NCBI RefSeq assembly: GCF_002157355.1
Contig: NZ_LYMK01000024.1
Location: forward strand, 1 to 64,000
Reading direction: 5' to 3'
DNA length: 64,000 bases
Source: Variovorax sp. JS1663
GTDB lineage: Bacteria; Pseudomonadota; Gammaproteobacteria; Burkholderiales; Burkholderiaceae_C
Positions 45,001-53,144 of this stretch are shown in pieces. Below the pieces are notes generated by a model, which saw only the letters and a list, made by a program, of their open reading frames with translations, made no database searches and was not told the DNA's origin. A program made the position numbers and the translations under genes. How positions within the stretch are numbered: position 1 is the stretch's first letter; each line of letters opens with the position of its first letter.

Positions 45001-45783
45001 GATGACCTTCTTCCGAACGGTCTCGTTGAGCACGTCCTGCGCGTGCTTGACGTTCGCCAGCCAGCTGTCAACGTCCTTGCGGTCCTTTCGCATCTGGCGG
45101 CTGTTCGAGTTCCGCGCGCCTTCGTAGACGGAGTCGTTCAGGCGCTCCAGGATCAGGCTCTGCAGGTCGCGGAAGGACAGCTTCTCCGAGGTCATGGCCA
45201 CGGCGATCAGGTCCAACCCATAGAGGCTCGAGGGACCGAGGGAGTGCCGCGCTGCCCAGGAGCGAAGGCTGCGCCCCTCCTTCGTGTGGCGATGCTCGTA
45301 GAGGATGACGCTGCGGTACTCGTGCAGTTCGAAGCGGGGCGAGACCTCGATGCCCATGCTCTCCAGGCGATCCTTGAAGCGGTCGCGCTCCACGAACGCC
45401 CCGTCCTCATCGACGAAGTAGCTCTCCTTGTAGCCGCCTTCGATGATCATGAACTCGGGCCGCTCCACGCCGGGCTTGGCGAACATGACCGCCAGGCGCA
45501 GATCCTTCTCGCTTTCGCGCTCGTATTCGAATGCGACCGCGCTGCTCGGTCCAGGCAGGGTGTAGCTGATGAGGTTGTGCTTCTGGGTGCCGCGCAGGAT
45601 CCGCTCGGGCGTGGCGCCATAGAAGAGCGGAATCAGGCGCATGTAGCTCGACTTGCCTACACCGTTCACGCCGATGGCCATGGTGTGCGCCCGAAGGTCG
45701 AGCTGCCCCACGTGGGCGGACGCCCTGTTGGTACTGGCGTTGCGGATGTTGACGGCGAAGACTTTGCGCAGGCGGTGGGCCAT
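42022..45783 (-). CDS. jetC: JetC/MksB-like SMC ATPase
   Basis: A 1253-residue SMC-like ATPase. Walker A GVNGVGKSS is at residues 38-46. Two long coiled-coil arms (about 240-560 and 620-960) flank a Gly-rich hinge-like region (MGLGGGAGGEIGEVNVG, about 590). The C-terminal head holds a degenerate signature (GLSSNGLTLVVTMMF, near 1147) and Walker B (MTWVIDEVG, near 1180). In MukB/JetC proteins this head drives loop extrusion. It is first of four overlapping or adjacent minus-strand genes. Length fits JetC/MksB. Confidence 0.88.
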   Translation of the reverse strand: MAHRLRKVFAVNIRNASTNRASAHVGQLDLRAHTMAIGVNGVGKSSYMRLIPLFYGATPERILRGTQKHNLISYTLPGPSSAVAFEYERESEKDLRLAVMFAKPGVERPEFMIIEGGYKESYFVDEDGAFVERDRFKDRLESMGIEVSPRFELHEYRSVILYEHRHTKEGRSLRSWAARHSLGPSSLYGLDLIAVAMTSEKLSFRDLQSLILERLNDSVYEGARNSNSRQMRKDRKDVDSWLANVKHAQDVLNETVRKKVIEEQVGKVGEMAMDLGSLRAACEVSIDRRAAELDMLDLEIGQLTVAIHELERVAAEGKEAHDRTVASAKVELAKAKADLEEVVGRERHFESLGVQAMVQKDALQSQYAHDKQVATSELKLLTERVNDAQQALQAALANIERDLQARKEQIQEQREAAAKEYDSQVEVVEQERKAVLEELDLAEAAPRRIEIQEQIAAHHKEIGAHDTLSKVAEAPKEALDHRVAADAALAAANEALSERGQHVERTGNQVKSGVALQEQAFLTLDQAEGELSAATAHHETLQAQLNPPAGSVLATLREHPPEEWANVAKVLDPERLLRTDLAPRYEGMGLGGGAGGEIGEVNVGPLGINVAPVELPRWATHDGARAQITESAALLQRIRDKRDDALAVSKKAQAELKAARDALQIGQHELTRAKERQVEAAEEAARAKRHVELEIARVRKEHADDAARLRSAVVALDAELRAIVRDEHLRRASVVQQFNDRVAKLRSQRDGAWGSLTDQALAAEAAAKEQRQRAQDAHAAALKGQGVDPTQVTALQERIATIEAELLSIAQNAHHVQAWRMFELELLPLKLEREARAAELRPRLDAAVRDQAKFEQDAAQQRAELTSAEARKRSARNSTAEELDGLRRLAKTHLAPYRLKGPLRAGDDSYYSLSNDTRNRIDMLEAATQKLEVATRDLCSKMRERSSEISQWLDGRQADHSALVHQREQQGLGEAYLRHERAVDWGRAALEWFEPLTHRQYHMALRHEMEGLFSAAESFVNHIANFESRVYELNRQFQRSLDLATGFKRFNNLQVHISSTAASSPALKALREMRDASLARTSSFRTAAVSNPELPNAEEVALMRAFRDQLPDTGTLQVNLDEHVRLAFELEEMGKPIRVDNDRSMTGLSSNGLTLVVTMMFLLGFLGIVRGKNSPVGMTWVIDEVGRVSPDNLLSYLDVLSQQNVTAVCAAPSLDPSLGVLFTSSHQFEEDGSIGKAQAQDTAAEFDLEEALQ

Positions 45784-45804
45784 GTGGTTCGTTACCTTTT
45801 TGGG

Positions 45805-45819
45805 CCGCTAGATTAGCGG
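45805..45819. promoter_or_regulatory. Palindrome upstream of jetC
   Basis: CCGCTA-GAT-TAGCGG, two perfect 6-base arms, lies 22 bases before the jetC start codon, between it and AAAGG. Its closeness to the start fits an operator for a repressor of the SMC operon. No T-run follows on the minus strand, so it is not a normal terminator. Confidence 0.45.
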
Positions 45820-45884
45820 AAATGCAGGACTAGGCACCGTCTCTGGGCACATGGCTAGGCGAGCATGCAGGCACGGGCCGCGTC

Positions 45885-45906
45885 GCTGATGCGCTGGCGC
45901 ATCAGC
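45885..45906. promoter_or_regulatory. Perfect 22-bp palindrome upstream of jetC
   Basis: GCTGATGCGC-TG-GCGCATCAGC has two perfect 10-base arms with a 2-base centre. It lies 100 bases upstream of jetC in the 717-bp gap between dotO and jetC. It could be an operator, a recombination site or a cruciform target. No T-run is adjacent. Confidence 0.5.
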
Positions 45907-45955
45907 AGTTCCTGGTACGCTGCGAGCTCGCGATCAAGCGGCCCATGCACTGAAG

Positions 45956-46150
45956 GTGACGCTGCCCGGCGGCAGTAGGGCCAACATCATGGTGCCCGAC
46001 CCGCGCCCGACCTCTGGCAAATACGGCAACTACTGTGGCTACGTTGCCTGTGCGCAGGCTTGCCATGGGTTCTACAAAAACAACCCTGCGTACATCGGGC
46101 AGTTCTGCCGGGGTGGAACGCTTGAATGCGCGAAAGGCTGTATTCCCTAG
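45956..46150 (+). CDS. Possible small cysteine-rich protein
   Basis: A frame from a GTG at 45956 (open back to 45890) encodes up to 64 residues with six cysteines in the last 40 (CGYVACAQAC, FCRGGTLECAKGC) and several aromatic residues, unlike random GC-rich translation. It could be the 3' end of a lost secreted protein or a small peptide. No ribosome site is clear and no family is recognised. The rest of the 45784-46500 gap, apart from two palindromes, holds nothing I can support. Confidence 0.3.
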   Translation: MTLPGGSRANIMVPDPRPTSGKYGNYCGYVACAQACHGFYKNNPAYIGQFCRGGTLECAKGCIP

Positions 46151-46500
46151 CCTCCGGATTCTTTGAGGAAATTGCCCCTCGCCGCCGAACGGCCGCGACC
46201 TCAATGCGGCGGGCCTTGCGCTTCAGGGGGCGCCGGCGATTTGCCGGGCCTGCTTGCCTGGCCGCTCCAGTGGATCTCGACACGCTGCAGCTGCGCTCGC
46301 AATCGCATGGACGCCGACGCGCGGCGGTGCGTTCATGATCGAGTGGTAGGCGGGCAAGCAGCGCCAGCGAGCCATGCTGCAGGCCCGCTCGGCCTGGACA
46401 CCGCGCGAGCTCCCAGACGCAAGCAGGGCCAGTGGAGTCTTTAAACAATAGAGAGCAGGCGGGCAAAGACCGGCGCCAGATCCGTCCGTCCTCCCTTGCC

Positions 46501-49500
46501 TCAGGCCACCGCTTCCTCTTCTGCCTCCGCCGGATCGAGGCCGTCGCTTGAGAGCAACCCCTCAGCCTGGGCCCGGATGATCAGCCGGCCGGCGACGTCC
46601 ATCGAGACCGATTCCTCGCTCACGTCGAACTCGCCCTTCTCGGCCATGAGCGCCGCGATCATCGGCTTGGCCGTGCCGGCCGGCAGCATCCTGGCCAGGA
46701 GCTGCAGCGCCTGCCAGTAGCTGTCATCGGTCCCGCCCAGTTTGAGGGCAAGTGCGGCGCGCACCGGTGCGTCCGCGGCGTTCGTCGTGAAGGCCCACTT
46801 GTCGAGCGGGCTGGCGGTGGTCTTGAGCACCTGGGCGAGGACACCCTCGGTGGTGGCGAAGCGCGCGAACAGCGTGCCCGGCCGGCGGCAGTGCGTGCTG
46901 ATCGCCTGCATCTCCGCGTCGCTCAGCTTGAAGGCCGCCTTCACCTGGTCGGCCATGCTGCCGTCGCCCAGGCCGAAGACGTAGAAGTTGGTCGAGTTGG
47001 CCATGATCGCCTCCGGGAAGTCGGAGATCAGCTGGCTCATCATCATCGTGACCATGTTGAACTTGCGGCCCACCCGCAAGTCCTGCTGCAGCAGCATCTG
47101 GAAGGACTCGGCGCCCGAGGCGTAGTGCACCTCGTCGTATTCGAGGAACTTCATCTGCTCCCACATCTTCTCGACGCGATCCTTCTGGTACCGGCGATAC
47201 AGATCGGGCACCAGCGGCGCGATCTCTTCCCAGCGCGCGAAGAAGTTCTTGGCGCCCAGCCGGCGCGCGAACAGGAACATCAGGGCCGAGCGCCGGCGCC
47301 CCTCCTCCGAGGTGGTCGAGCCCACCACCTCCTCGAGGTCGATCGAGATGGCGCGCGCCGCGCCCAGGTTCGCCTGGGTGTAGCTGCTCAGGAGTGTGTA
47401 GGTGCCCGTCGAGGCCGCGCTCAGGTTGCGCTGGAACACCTTGACCATCGTCTCCACGCCGTTGGCGGCCAGGGCCTCGCCGTACATCAGCATGATGTCG
47501 GGCTGGGAGACGACCTTCGACAGGTCCTTCAGGATCGGCATCGCGTAGCGCTGTGCCCGCTCGGCCATGACGACGTGGCCGGCCTTGAACAAGGCATCCA
47601 CCACGTCCCACACCCGGGTGCGGCCATCGACGATCTCGTTGCCCAACTGCAGGTACAGGGTGCCGACCTCGGGATCCATGGCGTTCTGCCAGGGCTTCGC
47701 GTCCGAGGAGGCGCGCGAGAAGCGCTCGTACGCCGCGGCGATCAGCTTCTGGAAGAACTTGTCCGCCTCAGGGCCCAGGCCCGGCGAGATGGTGCCCAGC
47801 ACCGCGACGATGAAGTCCCGGTCCTGCTCGGTGCACTGGTCCAGTCCGAGGAAGGTGTCGAACGGGTTGACCGTGTATTCGGGGGAGTTCTTGACCCGGA
47901 TGGAGACTACCTGGTCGCGCTTGCTCGCCGGCAGCATGGCCCGATAGAGGTCCATGATGAGCCTGGAGCTCGGACCCACGTCGACCACCGTCACGTAGGG
48001 CACGTCCTGCGCGCCTGGCGCCATGAGCAGCCCTGAGTTGAGCAGGTTCATGAAGAACGACTTACCCGAGCCGGTCGGCGCGAAGCCCACCGTTGCCCAG
48101 GATGTCTGCATCCCCGAACCAAGCGCGATCGGGTACGGCCGGCCTTCGAGGGTCGAGGCAATGAGCTGCCCCGTCTTCCAGATCGACGCCGCGCGCACCA
48201 CCGGCGACATCCGGGTGATTTCGCCGATCGGCGCCGGAAGGTAGGGCGCTGAGCTGGCGCGCGAGAAGCCGGCCGCGGTCGAGATGGCGGCAAGGGCCGG
48301 CTCGCCCGTTTCGTTGGAGCAGACGGTCGAGCCCCAGGCCTCAATCGAGCTGCGAAGATATTCCACCTGGAACTGCAGCTGCTCTTCGGTCCTGGCCCAG
48401 GTTGTCAGCGTCATGCGCGTGGCCGCGATGTAGCCGCCCTCCTTCTCGATCTGCTTGAGCTCGTCCCAGCCGCGCTTTATCCCCTTGTTGAAGTCGCCCA
48501 TGGCGGCCATGAAGCTGCCGAAGAACTGGTCGGCCTTGCGGAACTCAAGGCCCGAGGGAATCACGTCCTGCGAGTAGGCGAGCGGAATCGTGCGGCCGAG
48601 CTTCTCCATCAGCTTGTTGAAGGGCTGGGATCCCTCCTCCGGAAGTACCTCCACGACCACGCTCGCCGTGAGGGTTGAGCCCTGCTGGGCGAACTCGAAG
48701 GACTTGAACTCCTCCCTGAAGCTGGCGGGGATCATCTGGCGGGACAGTGCCACGGGCATCACCGCCGCCTCGTCGGCTCGGCGCACCGGGCTCGCCCCCA
48801 TGGCGCCCTTGTCCCCCAGGAACCGCGGCGCCCAGGTGGATGGGAAATCGGTGTGATCGAACACCCGACGCACCATGTTCGCAGCCTCGCGCACGGTCAA
48901 CGTGTTGGCCAGCAGGTACGTGCCGCCGGTGTTGATCTCGACGGACAGGTCCTTGACCAGGTTCTCCACCATGGACTTGTGGCGGGTCACCAAGAGGTTG
49001 GAGGGCTGTGCGATCGACTGCGAGAACGTGTCGTTGTAGGCGATGCTCACCTTGCGCTTGCTCAGCTCGGCGGCCGCCTTCTTCTGGCGTTCCACCAGGT
49101 TGGCCTGCTCGTTGGAGTTCATGCCGGCGCGGTGCGTGAAGACGGCCAGGTACACGGCCTCGTCGGTACAGGCCCGCGCGAGCTCCTCGACGCGAGCGTC
49201 GAAGAAGGCGGTCTCGGTCATCCCGAGGCGCTTCGCCGTCGTCGACATGGGCGCGATGAGTTCGCGCGCCAAGCGGACCGAGCCTGCCGGGTCGCTGCGA
49301 AAGCAGAACGACATGCTGTGGTTGCGCCCGTTGCCGGCCTTCATCCGGTTCGACAGGATCGTGGCCAGGTTCTGCGCCAGTAGCTCGAATTCCTTTGCGC
49401 CGACATAGCGCCGGATGCCCTTGATCTCAATGAACGACACCACGCTGCCGCTCTTGAGCGCCATGATCTCGGCCGGAGCGTCAGCTTCCGTCTGGATCGG

Positions 49501-49590
49501 GGCGCGCCAGTCGCACGCCAGATCGGTATCGCCGAGGGAGAGCTGAGAACCCGCCCAGTAGATGAAAGACTCGATTGCGTTGATGAGCAT
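46501..49590 (-). CDS. dotO: DotO/IcmB/TraU-type transfer ATPase
   Basis: A 1029-residue VirB4-like ATPase. Walker A (GFAPTGSGKS) lies near residue 505 and a Walker B-like FLEYDEVHY near 815. The N-terminal half binds the channel, the C-terminal half is the RecA-like motor. Size and motif spacing match IcmB/DotO (Legionella) and TraU (IncI1). DotO sits at the cytoplasmic base of the channel and energises transfer. It follows two unknown genes and dotN. The SMC operon begins about 700 bases downstream on the same strand. Confidence 0.93.
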   Translation of the reverse strand: MLINAIESFIYWAGSQLSLGDTDLACDWRAPIQTEADAPAEIMALKSGSVVSFIEIKGIRRYVGAKEFELLAQNLATILSNRMKAGNGRNHSMSFCFRSDPAGSVRLARELIAPMSTTAKRLGMTETAFFDARVEELARACTDEAVYLAVFTHRAGMNSNEQANLVERQKKAAAELSKRKVSIAYNDTFSQSIAQPSNLLVTRHKSMVENLVKDLSVEINTGGTYLLANTLTVREAANMVRRVFDHTDFPSTWAPRFLGDKGAMGASPVRRADEAAVMPVALSRQMIPASFREEFKSFEFAQQGSTLTASVVVEVLPEEGSQPFNKLMEKLGRTIPLAYSQDVIPSGLEFRKADQFFGSFMAAMGDFNKGIKRGWDELKQIEKEGGYIAATRMTLTTWARTEEQLQFQVEYLRSSIEAWGSTVCSNETGEPALAAISTAAGFSRASSAPYLPAPIGEITRMSPVVRAASIWKTGQLIASTLEGRPYPIALGSGMQTSWATVGFAPTGSGKSFFMNLLNSGLLMAPGAQDVPYVTVVDVGPSSRLIMDLYRAMLPASKRDQVVSIRVKNSPEYTVNPFDTFLGLDQCTEQDRDFIVAVLGTISPGLGPEADKFFQKLIAAAYERFSRASSDAKPWQNAMDPEVGTLYLQLGNEIVDGRTRVWDVVDALFKAGHVVMAERAQRYAMPILKDLSKVVSQPDIMLMYGEALAANGVETMVKVFQRNLSAASTGTYTLLSSYTQANLGAARAISIDLEEVVGSTTSEEGRRRSALMFLFARRLGAKNFFARWEEIAPLVPDLYRRYQKDRVEKMWEQMKFLEYDEVHYASGAESFQMLLQQDLRVGRKFNMVTMMMSQLISDFPEAIMANSTNFYVFGLGDGSMADQVKAAFKLSDAEMQAISTHCRRPGTLFARFATTEGVLAQVLKTTASPLDKWAFTTNAADAPVRAALALKLGGTDDSYWQALQLLARMLPAGTAKPMIAALMAEKGEFDVSEESVSMDVAGRLIIRAQAEGLLSSDGLDPAEAEEEAVA

Positions 49591-49646
49591 GAGATCCTGG
49601 ATGTCTGGTGCGCCCGATGCGCGTGGAAAGTGGATGCGTGGACCGA

Positions 49647-50480
49647 TCAGCCAGCAGGCCGGCGGAACCCGAAGCCGAGCGGCTTGTCAGTCGTTGGAGC
49701 TGCCTTGGTCCTGGTCGGCTCGGCATGTGCGTCATCGGGTTGCGGTCCGCCCGGCGTGCCAGCACGGAAGGCCAGTCGCGCGGGCCGCTCTGACGGGAGG
49801 GCGATCGCCTGTTCATGGCCCCGCTCGCGGCTCGCGCCGGTGGCACTGGAAGCGGCCGATGCACCGCCCCCGATCCGCTGCGGCTTCTCGGCCGCCTGGC
49901 GGCGCGTGTATTCCTTGCGCAGCCACGTGTTCGCTGCGGCGCTGAAGGCGTGTCCCGACGCGGTCGCTGCAATCCCGAGGAGTTCCTGCATCACCTGCTC
50001 CCTTGCGATTGCGCGGAGTCGCGTTATCTCCTGCTCGGCTTCGTCGGTGTCATCGATCTGGAAGGCGCGCATCACCTCGTTGACGTGCAACGGGCTCACG
50101 TACGCCGTGGCGGAACCTTGATCGCTCGCATTGGTCACCGAGGGCTGGTCGGATTGCACCTTCAGGTACTCCACCAGCGATCGCAGACGCATGAAGCCCG
50201 AGGGCTGTCGGCAGATCTCCGCGAAGGCCATCGGCGCGCCCGGATGATGCGACAGCAGCCTCTGCATCGACGCAAGGTTGTCCTCATCCAATACATCGTT
50301 GGCTGCACGGTCCTTGCGCGGCACATATTGGAACGGCCGTATCGACCTATCGGTCTCGTTGCGAGCGCCACTCTGGCACCACATCGTGAGCCAGTTCGCA
50401 TAGTCAAGCCCGGCCGAAACAGGCGCTTGCGCGAGCATTTGCGCGAGTCGCGACCCGTTGTCTGCAATTGTTGCGTTCAA
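49647..50480 (-). CDS. Hypothetical protein with TTG start, upstream of dotO
   Basis: A 277-residue soluble protein. The best start is TTG at 50480: it overlaps the upstream stop (TTGA) and has the strong ribosome site GGAGAGGGGGG just before it, whereas the ATG at 50522 lies deep in the preceding gene. The middle is helical and charged, the last 80 residues Pro/Ala-rich and ending PLGFGFRRPAG. The gene at 61226-62113 has a similar GFGF-Arg tail. Function unknown; IncI1 traV/traW occupy comparable positions. Confidence 0.75.
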   Translation of the reverse strand: MNATIADNGSRLAQMLAQAPVSAGLDYANWLTMWCQSGARNETDRSIRPFQYVPRKDRAANDVLDEDNLASMQRLLSHHPGAPMAFAEICRQPSGFMRLRSLVEYLKVQSDQPSVTNASDQGSATAYVSPLHVNEVMRAFQIDDTDEAEQEITRLRAIAREQVMQELLGIAATASGHAFSAAANTWLRKEYTRRQAAEKPQRIGGGASAASSATGASRERGHEQAIALPSERPARLAFRAGTPGGPQPDDAHAEPTRTKAAPTTDKPLGFGFRRPAG

Positions 50481-51742
50481 GAATCCCCCCTCTCCCGGCC
50501 GACGATCTCGGACGCCAGGCACGGATGACTGGCGCCGACGGCATCGGCTACTTCAAGCAGTTGCTGTACTGACATGTTCTCCATGCGCACCTGCACGCCG
50601 CCTGAGCCGTAGCCGGTCACGTTGCCGCCCAACTCCTTCGCCGCGAGGGCCATCTGGAAAGAAATCGCGCGATCCATCGCTCGGTACCAGACGGATGTCG
50701 TAGTGGGGTCGGACTGGCGTTTCGCGCGGTTGTAGATCGGCCTGGCCAGCCCCGCCCAGTGGGCCTCGGCCACCAAGCCGTGCGGAATTGACAGCTGGTA
50801 GACAGGATCGCCAGCAATCACGTTTGGAAGTTGCAGCTGCGAAGGCAACGGCGCGGCCGCGTTCGCTGCATAGGCAGACAGCACCGTGATACGGGCGTAC
50901 TTCAGCAACCAGATCAATTCGATCTGCGACACCCACCGACGGATCGTCGTGTTGGAGGCATCGGCACCGAAGGCGATGAGCGAGACCGTGTCTGCATCCG
51001 CATGCCTCCATTCGATTGCAACCTCGACCAACGTCGGCTGACCCGGGTCAAGCAGATTGTCGAGGTGCAAGAACGGCTGCAGATACCAGCCGCTTGTCGG
51101 CACCGGCGTACGCATGACGTCCAGAGCGTGCTGGACACGGTTGCGGCGGAAGTAGATCATCCGCGAGCCGCGGTCGTACATCATCTTCTGCTGCATCTGC
51201 GGGCTGGACCAGGATTGGTATGCTCCGCGCAGCGCAACCTCGATCTGAGGGACAGAGCGCTCCACGGAGGGCAGCAGTTCGGCGATGCACTCACTCAACC
51301 GGGGCTTGTTCCACTCCCGATCAGGCGCCTTCCACGGGTAGGCCGCCACGACCAGGTCGCGGGTGTGATTCAGTACACGAGCGACGTCGACCATCCCGCC
51401 CTTGTCGACCCCATTCACCTGCTTGAAGCCGGTGAGCTCGACACCCAGATCCTCCGCCAGCGTCGTGAGCTTGGTCTGCAGGAACTTGTTCGAGCGCAGG
51501 CTGGGCAGCTGTTTGGGCACCACGTCCAGGTTTGTCACCCAGATGAGATTCATCAGATCGCCGCCAGACTGGAAGCGCCGAAAGCCACCGTGGGTCGAGT
51601 AGCAGATGCCGCCAGAGGTGACATCCTGCAGGTCGAAGTGGGCCACGCCGAACTCCGGGGCGTTTCCGACGGCCGTGGGCAGCTCCTCCTCGGTCGGGAC
51701 GGAGGTGCGGTAGGAACCTTGGCGGGCTTGGGTGATTGCCAT
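50477..51742 (-). CDS. Hypothetical transfer-locus protein between dotN and dotO
   Basis: A 421-residue soluble protein, start taken at MAITQARQGSYRTSV (51742), 22 bases after dotN. It is alpha/beta with many Trp/Tyr residues and no membrane segment, for example GWYLQPFLHLDNLLDPGQPT and MENMSVQQLLEVADAVG. No ATPase or nuclease motif is seen. Its position matches genes between IcmJ and IcmB homologues in I-type systems, so a cytoplasmic transfer role is likely. I do not recognise a named family. Confidence 0.75.
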   Translation of the reverse strand: MAITQARQGSYRTSVPTEEELPTAVGNAPEFGVAHFDLQDVTSGGICYSTHGGFRRFQSGGDLMNLIWVTNLDVVPKQLPSLRSNKFLQTKLTTLAEDLGVELTGFKQVNGVDKGGMVDVARVLNHTRDLVVAAYPWKAPDREWNKPRLSECIAELLPSVERSVPQIEVALRGAYQSWSSPQMQQKMMYDRGSRMIYFRRNRVQHALDVMRTPVPTSGWYLQPFLHLDNLLDPGQPTLVEVAIEWRHADADTVSLIAFGADASNTTIRRWVSQIELIWLLKYARITVLSAYAANAAAPLPSQLQLPNVIAGDPVYQLSIPHGLVAEAHWAGLARPIYNRAKRQSDPTTTSVWYRAMDRAISFQMALAAKELGGNVTGYGSGGVQVRMENMSVQQLLEVADAVGASHPCLASEIVGRERGDS

Positions 51743-51764
51743 CTTGCGGGTCCGGTCCTCGGGC

Positions 51765-52460
51765 TTAGGCCTGGGAGGCCAGTGCCTCCTCCACGAGTTC
51801 GCCATAGGAGGCGTGCCACGAGCTCGGCTTCAACGATGGGTGGTCATCGAGCATGTCGGCGCCGGCCTTCTTCAGCACGTCCGCTTTCCACACGATGCGC
51901 AGGTCGAAGACGGCGTCGCCGCGCGCCGCGTAGTCGACCGAGTTGAGCTTCGACATGGCACCGGCGAAATCCAGCGCCTTGGACGTGCCGAACGCCTTGC
52001 GCACGGGCAACACGCGCTCGCACAGCACGTCGTAGATCTGCTTTGCCGCAGCCGCCTCGTTGGGATCGGACATCGCCGCCCCGATGGCACGCAGCAGGTT
52101 GTTCAGATCGGCCGCTGCAAGCTCTGGGATCGCCGCCAGCTGCGCGTCCGATGCAAGACCTCCGCCGCCCCCGGTCGAAGCCGTCTTGCAGCCCAGATGC
52201 GGGTAGCCGTGACACAGAAAGCAGATAGGCGCCAGATTGCTGTCGTCGTTGCTGTGGTGGTCGTCGTCCTTGTGATGCACCTGAAGCTTGGTCGGCTTCT
52301 TCGCGGTCTGCATCGAGCGGTACAGGCACCCCTGGCACGTGTAGCGCGCCTTCTCAAGCACCTGGGGCCGGCGCGCGACAAAGACCGCGTCGGCCTGCTT
52401 GGCCCGCGGGTCGTTGTCTCGAAAGACGCTGCGCTTGATACCAGGGATGAGTTTGAACAT
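51765..52460 (-). CDS. dotN: DotN/IcmJ/TraT-like protein with HNH-like zinc fold
   Basis: A 231-residue protein, start at MFKLIPGIKRSVF. It has the IcmJ signature: FVARRPQVLEKARYTCQGC, then LQVHHKDDDHHSND and APICFLCHGYPHLG, with Cys42/Cys45 and Cys80/Cys83 binding zinc in an HNH-endonuclease-like fold. In Legionella, DotN binds the DotL C-terminus and has no known nuclease activity. The C-terminal 130 residues are helical and longer than usual. A TTG 15 bases upstream is an alternative start. Confidence 0.87.
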   Translation of the reverse strand: MFKLIPGIKRSVFRDNDPRAKQADAVFVARRPQVLEKARYTCQGCLYRSMQTAKKPTKLQVHHKDDDHHSNDDSNLAPICFLCHGYPHLGCKTASTGGGGGLASDAQLAAIPELAAADLNNLLRAIGAAMSDPNEAAAAKQIYDVLCERVLPVRKAFGTSKALDFAGAMSKLNSVDYAARGDAVFDLRIVWKADVLKKAGADMLDDHPSLKPSSWHASYGELVEEALASQA

Positions 52461-52564
52461 TCTTCTAGGGCACAAAAATGGCCGACCGCCAGGAGGGACG
52501 AACCCTCCCCGACGTCGACCAGCATGGTGCGCCCTCGCGGGCGCCGGAAAATTCGCGCTCTTAG

Positions 52565-52598
52565 CTACTACAGTTTAAAGGCTGCGGTAGTAGTTTTT
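52565..52598 (+). terminator. Stem-loop followed by a T-run
   Basis: CTACTAC (52565-52571) pairs with GTAGTAG (52587-52593), followed directly by TTTTT on the plus strand. The loop of 15 bases holds a smaller CAG/CTG pairing. No plus-strand gene lies just upstream, so it may stop antisense transcripts, or act as an operator or attenuator in the 170-bp gap between the dotP-like gene and dotN. Confidence 0.35.
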
Positions 52599-52629
52599 CG
52601 CGGATTATTCGTTTTGTCGGTTTTTGGAG

Positions 52630-53037
52630 TTAGAACGATTGAACCTTCCCGATGTCACCAGTGCTGCCGCCGGCGGCGGTCACTGCGAACTCGACGATTG
52701 CCCAGATGCAGATCATCGCGGCGCCAGCGGCGATTGGCATCCAGATCTGGCGCCCTTCGACCTGGTCGCCGCCGTTGTCCTGGCCCTTCTTCTTCCACTT
52801 CAGGAGGCCGTAGCAGATCGAGGCCATGCCGCTCAGGACCATCGCCCACTGGAACAGCGTGATGCCAAGCTTGAACAGGTTGATCAACGAGTTCACCGAG
52901 GTGTTGGCGTCGAGCGCGAAGGCGCTGCTGGCAAGAGCGGTGGTTGCGATGGCTACTGCGACGTTGCGGCCCAATGCGGCGTGATTCACAAGGCCCATGG
53001 CGATGCGGACGTTCAGGTTGGAGATCAGGTTTTTCAA
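52630..53037 (-). CDS. traR: DotP/TraR-like small membrane protein
   Basis: A 135-residue protein with a signal-like first segment (about residues 25-43, ending SSAFAL), and two further membrane helices (about 56-78 and 97-118) with a charged loop KWKKKGQDNGGDQVEG. Size, topology and place between the DotE-like gene and dotN match IcmD/DotP and TraR of IncI1. The sequence itself has little that is diagnostic. Confidence 0.7.
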   Translation of the reverse strand: MKNLISNLNVRIAMGLVNHAALGRNVAVAIATTALASSAFALDANTSVNSLINLFKLGITLFQWAMVLSGMASICYGLLKWKKKGQDNGGDQVEGRQIWMPIAAGAAMICIWAIVEFAVTAAGGSTGDIGKVQSF

Positions 53038-53144
53038 GTTAGCTCCTGCGGGACTGTTGGTTGATAAGCTATGACGAAAGGCGTATACCTACCGTGTCAA
53101 GATATTGGCGCGAACGCCGAATGACAAACAAGGAAGGGTGCGGT

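Noticed and set aside
44278..45816. 512-codon plus-strand frame opposite jetC
   Set aside because: It mirrors the coiled-coil codons of the SMC gene and has no ribosome site or family features.
45784..46500. Origin of transfer in the dotO-jetC gap
   Set aside because: Palindromes are present, but no relaxase gene or nic-like sequence could be recognised.
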